DNA from: JAEUSE01 sp964648985 | Lineage (GTDB): Bacteria > Patescibacteriota > Doudnabacteria > UBA920 | DNA length: 56,983 bases | Reading direction: 5' to 3' | Assembly (NCBI GenBank): GCA_964648985.1 | Contig: CAZYMS010000007.1 | Span: forward strand, 1 to 56,983 | Part shown: in pieces, positions 41,443 to 49,016 of the stretch | Position numbering within the stretch: the stretch's first letter is position 1 | How the letters are laid out: every line of letters begins with the position of its first letter | The notes under the pieces: generated by a model | Seen by the model: the letters and a program-made list of their open reading frames with translations, nothing else | Told to the model about the DNA's origin: nothing | The model's database searches: none | Made by a program: the position numbers and the translations under genes

Positions 41443-41850
41443 CAAGTATAAAGTAACGAGTTACAAGTATGTTAATACAAACATTCGAGGATGTACTTGC
41501 CTGGCAAAAAGGTAGGAGGCTAACACTAGTGCTCTATAAGTTATTCCAGAGCAATCGCGACTACGGATTCAAGGACCAAATTTTACGAGCAGTGGTAAGT
41601 ATATTAAATAACATAGCCGAAGGTTTTGAAAGAAAGTCAGATAAAGAACTGAAACAGTTTCTTGTTATTGCGAAAGGCTCTTGCGGGGAAGTGCGTTCAA
41701 TGTTGCATATTGCTTATGATTTACAATATATTACCCAGAAAGAATACGAGGAATGCAAATTACTAAGTATAGAAATATCCAAAATGCTTGGATCCTTCAT
41801 TTTGAAGGTGTAGATTTTCTTGTCACCTGTCACTTGTAACTTGTTACCGC
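41443..41850. mobile_element. inverted-repeat element carrying an IVP gene, copy 2
   Basis: GTAACGAGTTACAAGT (41453-41468) is inverted at 41832-41847 (15 of 16). The arms extend outward through GACAAGTATAAA on the left and TGTCACCTG on the right. The left arm begins on the permease stop codon and touches the IVP ATG at 41469; the right arm ends 4 nt before the second permease start. Arm sequence is unrelated to copy 1, but the architecture is the same. Confidence 0.6.
41469..41813 (+). CDS. four-helix-bundle IVP family protein
   Basis: 114 residues, full family length. Family landmarks: TFEDVLAWQKGRRLTLVLYKLF, YGFKDQILRAVVSILNNIAEGFER, then FLVIAKGSCGEVRSMLHIAYDL. All-helical, cytosolic and basic. 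It has diverged from the copy at 39744 and so is not a recent duplicate. Enclosed by inverted repeats between the two permeases. Role unknown; proposed roles include RNA binding, from the 23S rRNA context and from the Avd protein of diversity-generating retroelements, which shares the fold. Confidence 0.92.
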   Translation: MLIQTFEDVLAWQKGRRLTLVLYKLFQSNRDYGFKDQILRAVVSILNNIAEGFERKSDKELKQFLVIAKGSCGEVRSMLHIAYDLQYITQKEYEECKLLSIEISKMLGSFILKV

Positions 41851-41854
41851 ATTT

Positions 41855-43105
41855 ATGAAAACTGCTTTTAAACAAGCCTACAGAGGCCTAACCATCAATC
41901 CCGTTCGCACAGCGCTTACAACGTTGGGTATTGTTATTGGCATTGCTACGGTAATAGTCGTGCTGAGTGCCGGGGCCGGTTTTCGTAGTTTTATTAACTA
42001 TCAAATAGACCAATTTGGAAGCAATACAGTATATATTCAGACAAAAGTACCTCCGAGCACGAAAGAACGTGCGCGGGGTGGGGGCGGCGCAGACCAGGCC
42101 AATCAGGCAGTACAAATTACGACTTTACGGAATCGTGATGTCCAAGATGTAGCGCAGCTTAAAGGTGTGGTAGGCACATATGGAGCAGTTATAGGGCAAA
42201 AGGTGGTGAGCTATAAGCAGATAAGTAAAAACTCGTTCATCTTTGGTTCTAGTGCATCGCGCTTTAAAATAGATAAAGGACAGCTTGCAGAAGGTAGACC
42301 CTATTCTGAGCAGGAAGATGCTGCAGCAGATCAAGTTGCCATTCTTGGCGCAGATATAGCCAAGGATCTTTTTGGGAGTGATAGTGCTCTCAACAAAACC
42401 ATTCGAGTTGGCACTCTTAATTTTACGGTTATTGGTGTGTATGAACGAAAGGGGAGCTTCGGATTTTCAAATGATGACCAGCAAGTCTTTATTCCACTAC
42501 TTACCGCGCAAAAGAAATTGCTAGGAATTGACCATTTGTTGTATATGGTGGCGCAGGTAGATAGTTCAGACAATACAGCCCCGGTAGCAGAAGATATTCG
42601 CATTGCGCTGAGGCACAATCATGAGATAAAAGACCCGGCAAAAGATGACTTTGACGTACAAAATCAAGCTCAGGCGCTCGAAACGTTTAATGTAATACTC
42701 AAAGGTATAACACTGCTACTCATTGCGGTTGCCGCCATTAGTCTCTTGGTGGGTGGGGTAGGTATTATGAACATTATGTACGTAGTAGTAACAGAACGCA
42801 TTTCAGAAATAGGTCTTAAAAAAGCTTTGGGCGCAACTCCAAACAATATACTTTCCGAATTTTTAATAGAAGCGGTATTACTTACATTTTTAGGAGGTAT
42901 TATTGGGATACTTCTTGGCGCGCTGGTGTCTTATGGTATTAGCCTTGCTGCAAATGCGTTTGGCTTTGCCTGGAGCTTTAGCGTCCCCCTCTCCGGCATA
43001 GCCCTCGGCCTTGGCGTCTCCGGTAGCATAGGCCTTCTCTTTGGTGTGTTCCCGGCCCGTCGCGCCGCCAAACTCGACCCTATGGAAGCCCTCCGCTACG
43101 AATAA
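41855..43105 (+). CDS. FtsX-like ABC permease, MacB type (2)
   Basis: 416 residues. Helix 1 (ALTTLGIVIGIATVIVVLSAG), a large periplasm-type domain, then ISLLVGGVGIMNIMYVVVTERISEIGLKKALGA and the ending PARRAAKLDPMEALRYE. Paralogue of the permease at 40201. Together they probably form a heterodimer with the ATPase at 38998. GC at the 3' end is noticeably higher than in the rest. Confidence 0.92.
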   Translation: MKTAFKQAYRGLTINPVRTALTTLGIVIGIATVIVVLSAGAGFRSFINYQIDQFGSNTVYIQTKVPPSTKERARGGGGADQANQAVQITTLRNRDVQDVAQLKGVVGTYGAVIGQKVVSYKQISKNSFIFGSSASRFKIDKGQLAEGRPYSEQEDAAADQVAILGADIAKDLFGSDSALNKTIRVGTLNFTVIGVYERKGSFGFSNDDQQVFIPLLTAQKKLLGIDHLLYMVAQVDSSDNTAPVAEDIRIALRHNHEIKDPAKDDFDVQNQAQALETFNVILKGITLLLIAVAAISLLVGGVGIMNIMYVVVTERISEIGLKKALGATPNNILSEFLIEAVLLTFLGGIIGILLGALVSYGISLAANAFGFAWSFSVPLSGIALGLGVSGSIGLLFGVFPARRAAKLDPMEALRYE

Positions 43106-43109
43106 TATC

Positions 43110-43147
43110 TTGAAAAATACTCTTACATTTGTGCAGTTATTTTTCAA
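43110..43147. repeat. palindromic repeat flanking Cas2-like gene, left copy
   Basis: 10-bp arms TTGAAAAATA/TATTTTTCAA around CTCTTACATTTGTGCAGT. The direct copy at 43878-43914 matches at most positions. It starts 4 nt after the upstream stop. Confidence 0.75.
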
Positions 43148-43181
43148 TATCAAAAATTTAAAATAGGAACATGGTAACCAT

Positions 43182-43877
43182 ATGAGTTATACGAAGGTAG
43201 GTTCAGATGGCACGCAATTACTCGCAACCGCGGTTCGTAATAGTCTGATGGTTTCAAAGCCGGCAAAATCTTTACTAAGCGCTGAAGCAGTGCGCGACCT
43301 GAAAAAAATAGGAGAAATTACATTAGTGCTTGTAGCCATGGCTGGAGCTACAGCTGTCACGGTAGTAGCACCATCGATATGGAAGGCAGTGGCTACTGCT
43401 CAAAAAGTATATAAAATGAGCAGGCGTGCTACCCCCAAGCAAGCTCGTGCGGTATCGCAGGCCATATACTACTTGAAAAAGCGTGGATATGTGCAGGTGG
43501 AGCCGACTAGTCTGGGCGATTACATCATCTCTCTCACCAATAAAGGAAAGGGACGTATGCGAAAGATAGAGTTCGACGCGCTGCGAGTCCCAACAGCTCA
43601 AATGTGGGACAAATGTTGGTGGTGTGTAGCAGGCGATATACCTACCAAAGAGCACCGAGCGGGAGCAGACTTACTGCGTCGCAAACTAAAACATATGGGT
43701 TTTGCTTCGCTGCAACGCAGCATGTGGTTTTACCCATTCGACCCGCGAAGAGAGGTAAATACCATTACCGAAATGTACCATATAGGCAAGTATGTTACCG
43801 TAATGCGAGTCAGCTACATTGACAGAGACGACGAGGAAGTGCTCAGGTCCCATTTCAAAAAACTGAGAATATTGTAA
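43182..43877 (+). CDS. PaaX/Cas2-like winged-helix protein with membrane segment
   Basis: 231 residues. A hydrophobic segment near 47-66 (ITLVLVAMAGATAVTVVAP) precedes a winged helix (about 86-130: QARAVSQAIYYLKKRGYVQVE...DYIISLTNKGKGRM). The C-terminal domain (about 140-231) resembles the Cas2/PaaX ferredoxin fold: WWCVAGDIPTKEHRAGADLL with the Cas2-position Asp, then MGFASLQRSMWFYPFD. No CRISPR array or other cas gene is present, so it is not annotated as Cas2. The same palindrome flanks it on both sides. Confidence 0.82.
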   Translation: MSYTKVGSDGTQLLATAVRNSLMVSKPAKSLLSAEAVRDLKKIGEITLVLVAMAGATAVTVVAPSIWKAVATAQKVYKMSRRATPKQARAVSQAIYYLKKRGYVQVEPTSLGDYIISLTNKGKGRMRKIEFDALRVPTAQMWDKCWWCVAGDIPTKEHRAGADLLRRKLKHMGFASLQRSMWFYPFDPRREVNTITEMYHIGKYVTVMRVSYIDRDDEEVLRSHFKKLRIL

Positions 43878-43914
43878 TTGAAAAATACTTGTACAATTGT
43901 GTAATTATTTTTTA
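43878..43914. repeat. palindromic repeat flanking Cas2-like gene, right copy
   Basis: TTGAAAAATACTTGTACA...TTATTTTTTA; same orientation as the left copy. It begins immediately after the stop codon. Confidence 0.75.
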
Positions 43915-44042
43915 GTTACAGTCTAATGCAGATATTCCTTGTTTGAATGTAAGAGGGGGTATACTGGACGGAGAAGGGAGCTTTGAGGTATTATTAATTA
44001 CAACATAATCAGTAATTTTAGCAATACAGCCTTAGGATTTAT

Positions 44043-44675
44043 ATGCCATATCTTATTTTAGTTCGTCACGGAAAGTCAGAGTGGAACCAGCTTGGTTTAT
44101 GGACAGGTCATACCGAAGTAGATTTAAATGAAGAAGGGGTAGCTGAGGCCCGTAAAGCCGGGGAGGCCATTAAAGATATAGAGGTTCATAAAATACATGT
44201 ATCAGACATGAAGCGGACCCAGCAAACCGCGCATCATATAAAAGAAGCGCTGGGGATTACAAATAAAGAACACACAACCCATGCAGCCCTGAAAGAACGC
44301 CATTACGGCATTTTCACTGGCAAAAATAAGTGGGAAGTAAAAGAAGAAGTGGGCGATGAGGAGTTTACCAGGATTCGCCGTGGTTGGGACGTACACATAC
44401 CAGAAGGGGAATCTCTCAAAGACGTATATACAAGAGTATCAGAATATTACGATAGCACTATAAAACCTGAGCTAGAAGACGGTCATAATGTGCTCGTTGT
44501 TGCACATGGCAATTCTCTTCGCGCACTTGCAAAACATGTTGAAGACCTCACTGAGGAAGAAGTCGTTGCCCTGGAAATAGGTACCGGAGAAATCCATTTT
44601 TACCACATGGACGATAAAGCAAAAATGAGCAAGAAAGAAATCCGATCAACAAGTACCAATAAGGGTAAGATCTAG
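44043..44675 (+). CDS. gpmA: 2,3-bisphosphoglycerate-dependent phosphoglycerate mutase
   Basis: 210 residues, somewhat short for the family. LVRHGKSEWNQLGLWTGHTEVDLNEEG contains the phospho-His9, SDMKRTQQTAHHI the second Arg site, LKERHYGIFTGKNK the Glu/Arg pair, and VVAHGNSLRALAKHVE the second catalytic His. Interconverts 3- and 2-phosphoglycerate in lower glycolysis. No SD; TATACT near 43960 may be the promoter. Confidence 0.92.
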   Translation: MPYLILVRHGKSEWNQLGLWTGHTEVDLNEEGVAEARKAGEAIKDIEVHKIHVSDMKRTQQTAHHIKEALGITNKEHTTHAALKERHYGIFTGKNKWEVKEEVGDEEFTRIRRGWDVHIPEGESLKDVYTRVSEYYDSTIKPELEDGHNVLVVAHGNSLRALAKHVEDLTEEEVVALEIGTGEIHFYHMDDKAKMSKKEIRSTSTNKGKI

Positions 44676-44708
44676 TTGTTGCAATAAAAAATATTTATTT
44701 AAAACAAA

Positions 44709-45230
44709 ATGGGACTTATTCGAAACTTACAAAGAAATATAAAAGAAAAAATTGAGAAGCATCAGCATGGTTTATATGTAGTGTTGGTGTTTCCGATTGC
44801 GTTCTCATGTCTTATTACCTTTGCCAGTGCTCGAGTTATTAGCGTATATTGGCCATGGTATTACATACAGTGGTCGCCAGGGCTTCATGTACACCATTTT
44901 GCCTATGGATTTTTTGTGCTCGCTGCGTCCGGATATCTAGCACTCATTTTTAGCGGCCCAAGAGCAAAATTTCTCATCTCGCTTTTATACGGTATAGGAC
45001 TTGGCATGGCGTTCGATGAGTTTGCCATGTGGATTCACCTCCGGGAGGATGATGTGGCACGGTGGCAATACGACGGTATTGTGGTTATAGCAAGTATTTT
45101 CTTTGTCCTAGTTACCTTACAGCCTGGAATTCGATTTTTAATGCACCATTGGCCGTTTAGTCGCAAAAAACTTATTTCAGAGCATGTAACCCGTCAACCT
45201 TTTAGTTGGGATGAACAGAAAAATCCTTAG
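44709..45230 (+). CDS. integral membrane protein with HVHH motif
   Basis: 173 residues. Four membrane segments; between the first two lies WSPGLHVHHFAYG and in the third MAFDEFAMWIHL, so conserved His, Asp and Glu face each other and could bind metal. I know no assigned function. It follows gpmA by 33 nt and ends in a strong terminator. Confidence 0.75.
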   Translation: MGLIRNLQRNIKEKIEKHQHGLYVVLVFPIAFSCLITFASARVISVYWPWYYIQWSPGLHVHHFAYGFFVLAASGYLALIFSGPRAKFLISLLYGIGLGMAFDEFAMWIHLREDDVARWQYDGIVVIASIFFVLVTLQPGIRFLMHHWPFSRKKLISEHVTRQPFSWDEQKNP

Positions 45231-45280
45231 AATTAAGCCAGGTTCTGTATCCGTATTGCGTCTAGAGAAAAAACTGTGCA

Positions 45281-45308
45281 AAACCCCTTGATTTTACAGG
45301 GGTTTTTG
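45281..45308 (+). terminator. intrinsic terminator
   Basis: Stem AAACCCCT/AGGGGTTT with a 9-nt loop and TTG TT tail. Confidence 0.85.
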
Positions 45309-45406
45309 TTATTGTAGATACAGAGCCCTGCAAACGCATATGCGCTATTGCGCGGGCAACGGTCCTTGGGACACGTAATTAATAGCCTTAACGGCACAAC
45401 GAAACA

Positions 45407-45679
45407 ATGACTAAAACAGAGTTACTCCAAACTCTTGCTGAGAAACTTGGCAAGACCCGCAAAGAAGTAAGTGAAATGATCGAAGCCCTCGTAGAGATGG
45501 CTTACACAGAAACCAAGAAGCATGGTGAATTCACTCTTCCTGGACTTGGAAAGCTTGTAAAGAAGCGCCGCGATGCTCGCCAGGGCCGCAACCCAGCAAC
45601 TGGTGAAACCATCCAGATTCCTGCTAAGACTGTTGTGAAGTTCCGACTCGCAAAAGCAGCTAAGGACGCCATTCTTTAA
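45407..45679 (+). CDS. HU-family DNA-binding protein
   Basis: 90 residues, the standard length. Helical dimerisation half (TKTELLQTLAEKLGKTRKEV), then the beta-arm signature FTLPGLGKLVKKRRDARQGR-NPATGETIQIPAKTVV and the closing helix. Nucleoid architectural protein that bends DNA. Monocistronic, with a terminator on each side. Confidence 0.96.
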   Translation: MTKTELLQTLAEKLGKTRKEVSEMIEALVEMAYTETKKHGEFTLPGLGKLVKKRRDARQGRNPATGETIQIPAKTVVKFRLAKAAKDAIL

Positions 45680-45688
45680 TTAGAATAT

Positions 45689-45725
45689 AAAAGCACCGCA
45701 CTTACAAAATAAGCGCGGTGCTTTT
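45689..45725 (+). terminator. intrinsic terminator of HU gene
   Basis: Perfect 11-bp stem AAAAGCACCGC/GCGGTGCTTTT with a 15-nt loop. Confidence 0.92.
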
Positions 45726-45732
45726 AAATCGT

Positions 45733-45812
45733 GTAAACATGTAATCATATAAACATTTAAACAATCGGTCAGGGACTTATGTTTAAATGCTTGAATGATT
45801 ACATGTTTATAT
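45733..45812. repeat. stuttered inverted repeat between HU and response-regulator genes
   Basis: TAAACATGTAATCAT (45734-45748) pairs perfectly with 45795-45809; outer and inner ATTTAAAC/GTTTAAAT also pair. The left arm starts 8 nt after the HU terminator and the right arm touches the end of the minus-strand regulator. Confidence 0.8.
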
Positions 45813-45814
45813 GA

Positions 45815-46204
45815 CTACTCTAGGTGCAACACTTTATTCACCGTATTTAGAATCTCTTCCGTGGTAAAGTAAGCCTTTATCATATAGTCAGAAACCTTTA
45901 GCTCACGAACACGGAGAATGTCTTGGTCATTCCAAATGTTTGATAGAATAATAACAGGGGTATTGGCCACCACAGGGTCCGGGTTCTTACGGATTGTTTC
46001 TAAGACGGTAAAACCATCCACCTCCGGAAGCATAAGATCGAGCAGGACAAGGTCCGGGTGCTCTCGGTCAAACACCGTCAAACCTTCTTTGCCGTCTGCT
46101 GCCTGGCTTACTAAAAAGCCATGAGATTGAAGCTTGTGAGCCACAATGTCGCGCATGGCCCCTTCGTCCTCCACAACTAATATTTTCTTAGGCTGTTCGT
46201 CCAT
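45815..46204 (-). CDS. single-domain response regulator (CheY-like)
   Basis: 129 residues, receiver domain only. KILVVEDEGAMRD gives the acidic pair, DLVLLDLMLPEVDG the phospho-acceptor Asp56, VIILSN the Ser/Thr switch and YMIKAYFT the conserved Lys. No output domain. It probably receives phosphate from a membrane kinase such as the one at 51533 or an unseen kinase. Transcribed away from the lyase operon. Confidence 0.93.
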   Translation of the reverse strand: MDEQPKKILVVEDEGAMRDIVAHKLQSHGFLVSQAADGKEGLTVFDREHPDLVLLDLMLPEVDGFTVLETIRKNPDPVVANTPVIILSNIWNDQDILRVRELKVSDYMIKAYFTTEEILNTVNKVLHLE

Positions 46205-46323
46205 AAAGTCATTTTAGAGAAATTGCAAGATAGCTTATACTAATAATATCATATATTACCTCGCATACCCAAAAGAATAACCTACACTTCTGCAAAATTA
46301 TATACAAAGATATTTACACTCAC

Positions 46324-47880
46324 ATGCCAGAAACATTCGCTACGATAGATGGTAAAAGTCTTACCGTTCCCATATTGAACACTCTTGCCTCAGGAAAAAA
46401 GCTACGGCTCCGTATACCTGCTACCTCCCTACGGCAAATCTCGAAAACCCACGCCATCCTACTGACGGAAGTAAAAAAAGGTCCAATTTATGGAGTAAAT
46501 ACCGGTTTCGGACCATTGGCGAATAGGGTGCTGCCACCGCAATCGCTTATCGAATTGCAGTATAATCTTATTCGCAGCCACGCAAGCGGAGCAGGGGAGC
46601 CGCTCCCGCCTGAGTTCGTGCGTGCCGCCATGCTGGTACGGCTCAACACCCTTAGCAGAGGCAATTCGGCTATTTCCGCTGCCCTAGCCAAGCATTATGC
46701 AGCTTGTATAGAAGCAAGCATTATTCCTGTGGTATACGAGCATGGTGCAGTGGGTACGAGCGGGGATTTGGTCCAGCTGGCTCACATAGCACTTGGCCTA
46801 ATTGGTGAAGGTAAGGTATATAACGGTCACAGACACAGTCATATCCCAGCAAGTGTTGCGCTCAAACGGGCAAAACTTACACCGCATCGCCTCAGACCCA
46901 AAGAGGGCTTGGCCATGATCAATGGTACCGCTATGATGACTGGCGTGGCAGCACTTGTCACCCAGCACACACAACAATTGTTAGAGTACGCGGTGCGCAA
47001 TGGCGCCCTTGCTTTAGAATTGGTCCATGCGTACGGTGATAGCATTAATCCGCGATTGCATGAGCTTCGTCCCCATCCAGGACAAAAACTTGTCGCCAAT
47101 AAACTCAGAAGCTTAGTGGAAGGGTCTCTGCTACTGCGCGACAGGACTGAGCTGGTGTTCTCAGAAGATGTACGCAATGTACAAGAACTTCCTGAGGCAA
47201 TTCAACAGGTATACTCCTTACGCTGTATTGCTCAAATCTTAGGACCCCTTGCTGAAACTCTGGAGCATACTACTGCGGTATTGAATCGAGAAATGAATTC
47301 TGTTACGGACAACCCCGTTTATGATGAGCGCGGCAAACGATTCTTGCATGGGGGCAACTTTCATGGCGACTACGTTGCTGTAGCTATGGACCAATTGAAA
47401 ATTCCTCTTGTAAAAATGATCATGCTCTCTGAGCGAAGAATCAACTTTTTTTTGAATGAAAATGTAAACAAATCGTTCCCACCCTTTCTCAATCTACAGC
47501 AGCCTGGCTTAACACTAGCCTTGCAAGGCCTACAGTTTGTGGCCACTTCCACAACGGCGCAAGCACAAACCTTCGCATTCCCACATACAGTCCACTCTAT
47601 CCCTACCAATGGTGACAACCAAGATCTGGTGAGTATGGGGACTGACGCCGCTCTTCTTGCACACAAGGTTGTAGAAAATGCTTACATTGTAATGGCAATA
47701 GAAATGATTACTTTAGCCCAGGCTGTAGACTGTGCTAAAAATGTACGTAAGCTCTCCCCATCAGGGAAAAAACATTACGCATTTATACGCAAATTCGTTC
47801 AGGTTGTGCAGCAGGATCGCCCACTGCAGCCTGCTGTGGAAGCGCTTGTGGCAGCATTAAAACAAGGTAAAGGTAATTAA
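46324..47880 (+). CDS. MIO-type aromatic amino acid ammonia-lyase or aminomutase (HAL/PAL family)
   Basis: 518 residues. YGVNTGFGPLANRVL with active-site Tyr56, then GAVGTSGDLVQLAHIAL where Thr145-Ser146-Gly147 would cyclise to the MIO cofactor. The usual triad is ASG; TSG is known from the Pantoea phenylalanine aminomutase. LIRSHASGAGEPL carries the SH pair typical of histidine lyases. Later blocks SVTDNPV, GGNFHGDYVA, SERRINF and FAFPHTVHSIPTNGDNQDLVSMG are all present. No other hut gene is nearby, so histidine catabolism is unlikely; the product probably feeds the ligase downstream. Confidence 0.93.
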   Translation: MPETFATIDGKSLTVPILNTLASGKKLRLRIPATSLRQISKTHAILLTEVKKGPIYGVNTGFGPLANRVLPPQSLIELQYNLIRSHASGAGEPLPPEFVRAAMLVRLNTLSRGNSAISAALAKHYAACIEASIIPVVYEHGAVGTSGDLVQLAHIALGLIGEGKVYNGHRHSHIPASVALKRAKLTPHRLRPKEGLAMINGTAMMTGVAALVTQHTQQLLEYAVRNGALALELVHAYGDSINPRLHELRPHPGQKLVANKLRSLVEGSLLLRDRTELVFSEDVRNVQELPEAIQQVYSLRCIAQILGPLAETLEHTTAVLNREMNSVTDNPVYDERGKRFLHGGNFHGDYVAVAMDQLKIPLVKMIMLSERRINFFLNENVNKSFPPFLNLQQPGLTLALQGLQFVATSTTAQAQTFAFPHTVHSIPTNGDNQDLVSMGTDAALLAHKVVENAYIVMAIEMITLAQAVDCAKNVRKLSPSGKKHYAFIRKFVQVVQQDRPLQPAVEALVAALKQGKGN

Positions 47881-47891
47881 CCCAAATACAT

Positions 47892-49016
47892 ATGGAAGAA
47901 ATTCATAAACCAGAAGTGTATACTAGCCTTGCCCAGGCACCCTCAGGTATACCTATAGTGGAAGCATACGAGAGCGCTTTAAAAGAATTATTTACTATAG
48001 AACATCCTACTATTCGAAGAGAAGATCCGACCCGAACTACACAAATTGCGGATTATATACAGTCTGCGACCGTACCCCATCGGTATATTTATTTCCCATG
48101 GCGCAAGCTTATCGTGCATACTGTGGATGAATCTACCTATATGAGGCTGCGGACAGCGCGTAATAAAACTATCATTACCGAAGAGGAGCAATGCTTGTAT
48201 CGCGCTGCGAGGGTTGGAGTTGTTGGGATGTCGGTGGGCTCTTCTGTGATTCGTGCGCTTGCCTCAAGTGGGGGTCCGCAGCACATGAAAATTGCAGATT
48301 TTGACGATTTAGAGATTACCAATCTAAATCGCATAAGTGCGGGCCTGCCAGACGTGGGGCAACACAAAGCAGACCTAGTTGCAAAGTTTGTTTGGGAACT
48401 TGACCCAGATGCTGACCTAGAAGTGTGGCGTGCGGGTGTTACAGCAGAAACTCTTGAACAGTTTATTTCAGATCCTAAACTCCATGTCTTCGTAGATGAA
48501 ATGGATAATTTGGTATTAAAATTTGCCGCAAGAGAACTATGTAAAAAAGTGGGTATCCCTGTGGTGATGGCCACAGACAATGGTGATAGTGTCATTTTAG
48601 ACATTGAACGGTTTGACGAAGAACCAAATCGCGAGTTATTTCACGGGCTTGTACCAGATATTACCCCCGATGCTATGAGTCATCTACCTTTTCAAGAATG
48701 GGTGAAAGTAGCAACTAAAATTGTAGGTCCGGACTATTTAACCAGCCGCATGCAAAATGCCATTATGCAAATTGGGAGAACAATTCCTGCAGTACCACAA
48801 CTTGGCCCTACAGCCGCGATGGCTGGAGCAGGTATTGCCTATGCGGTCAGACAAATAGCCTGCAAATTACCCTTACCTTCTGGTCGGTATTTATTTGGTT
48901 TAGACAGCGTGCTTATTCCCGGCTATAACGATGAAGGAGCTGTTGCGCAAAGACAAGCCACAGCCGAACAAATGAAGGCTGTATTTAGTGACAAGTCGAA
49001 TAAGGTCAATGAATAA
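47892..49016 (+). CDS. ThiF/E1-like adenylyltransferase
   Basis: 374 residues. Rossmann-type nucleotide site RVGVVGMSVGSSVIRALASSG at 108-128 (written as VGVVGMSVGSS then VIRALASSG), then IADFDDLEITNLNRIS with the E1 Asp and Asn-Arg motif, and VFVDEMDNLVLK. No CxxC zinc pair is evident. E1-like proteins adenylate carboxyl groups of peptides, ubiquitin-like proteins or small acids. E1 plus Acg-type nitroreductase domains also occur fused in Mycobacterium Rv1355c. It lies 11 nt after the lyase and overlaps the ligase. Confidence 0.9.
   Translation: MEEIHKPEVYTSLAQAPSGIPIVEAYESALKELFTIEHPTIRREDPTRTTQIADYIQSATVPHRYIYFPWRKLIVHTVDESTYMRLRTARNKTIITEEEQCLYRAARVGVVGMSVGSSVIRALASSGGPQHMKIADFDDLEITNLNRISAGLPDVGQHKADLVAKFVWELDPDADLEVWRAGVTAETLEQFISDPKLHVFVDEMDNLVLKFAARELCKKVGIPVVMATDNGDSVILDIERFDEEPNRELFHGLVPDITPDAMSHLPFQEWVKVATKIVGPDYLTSRMQNAIMQIGRTIPAVPQLGPTAAMAGAGIAYAVRQIACKLPLPSGRYLFGLDSVLIPGYNDEGAVAQRQATAEQMKAVFSDKSNKVNE

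Noticed and set aside
39744..41813. IVP genes as part of a diversity-generating retroelement (Avd)
   Set aside because: Avd shares the four-helix fold, but no reverse transcriptase or template/variable repeat is visible nearby.
43182..43877. Calling this gene cas2
   Set aside because: The Cas2-like fold is also found in PaaX-type regulators. No cas1, effector or CRISPR array is present, and the protein has a winged helix and a membrane segment.
46744..46800. TSG motif as a broken lyase active site
   Set aside because: Thr-Ser-Gly is known to form the MIO group in an aminomutase, and the remaining active-site blocks are intact.
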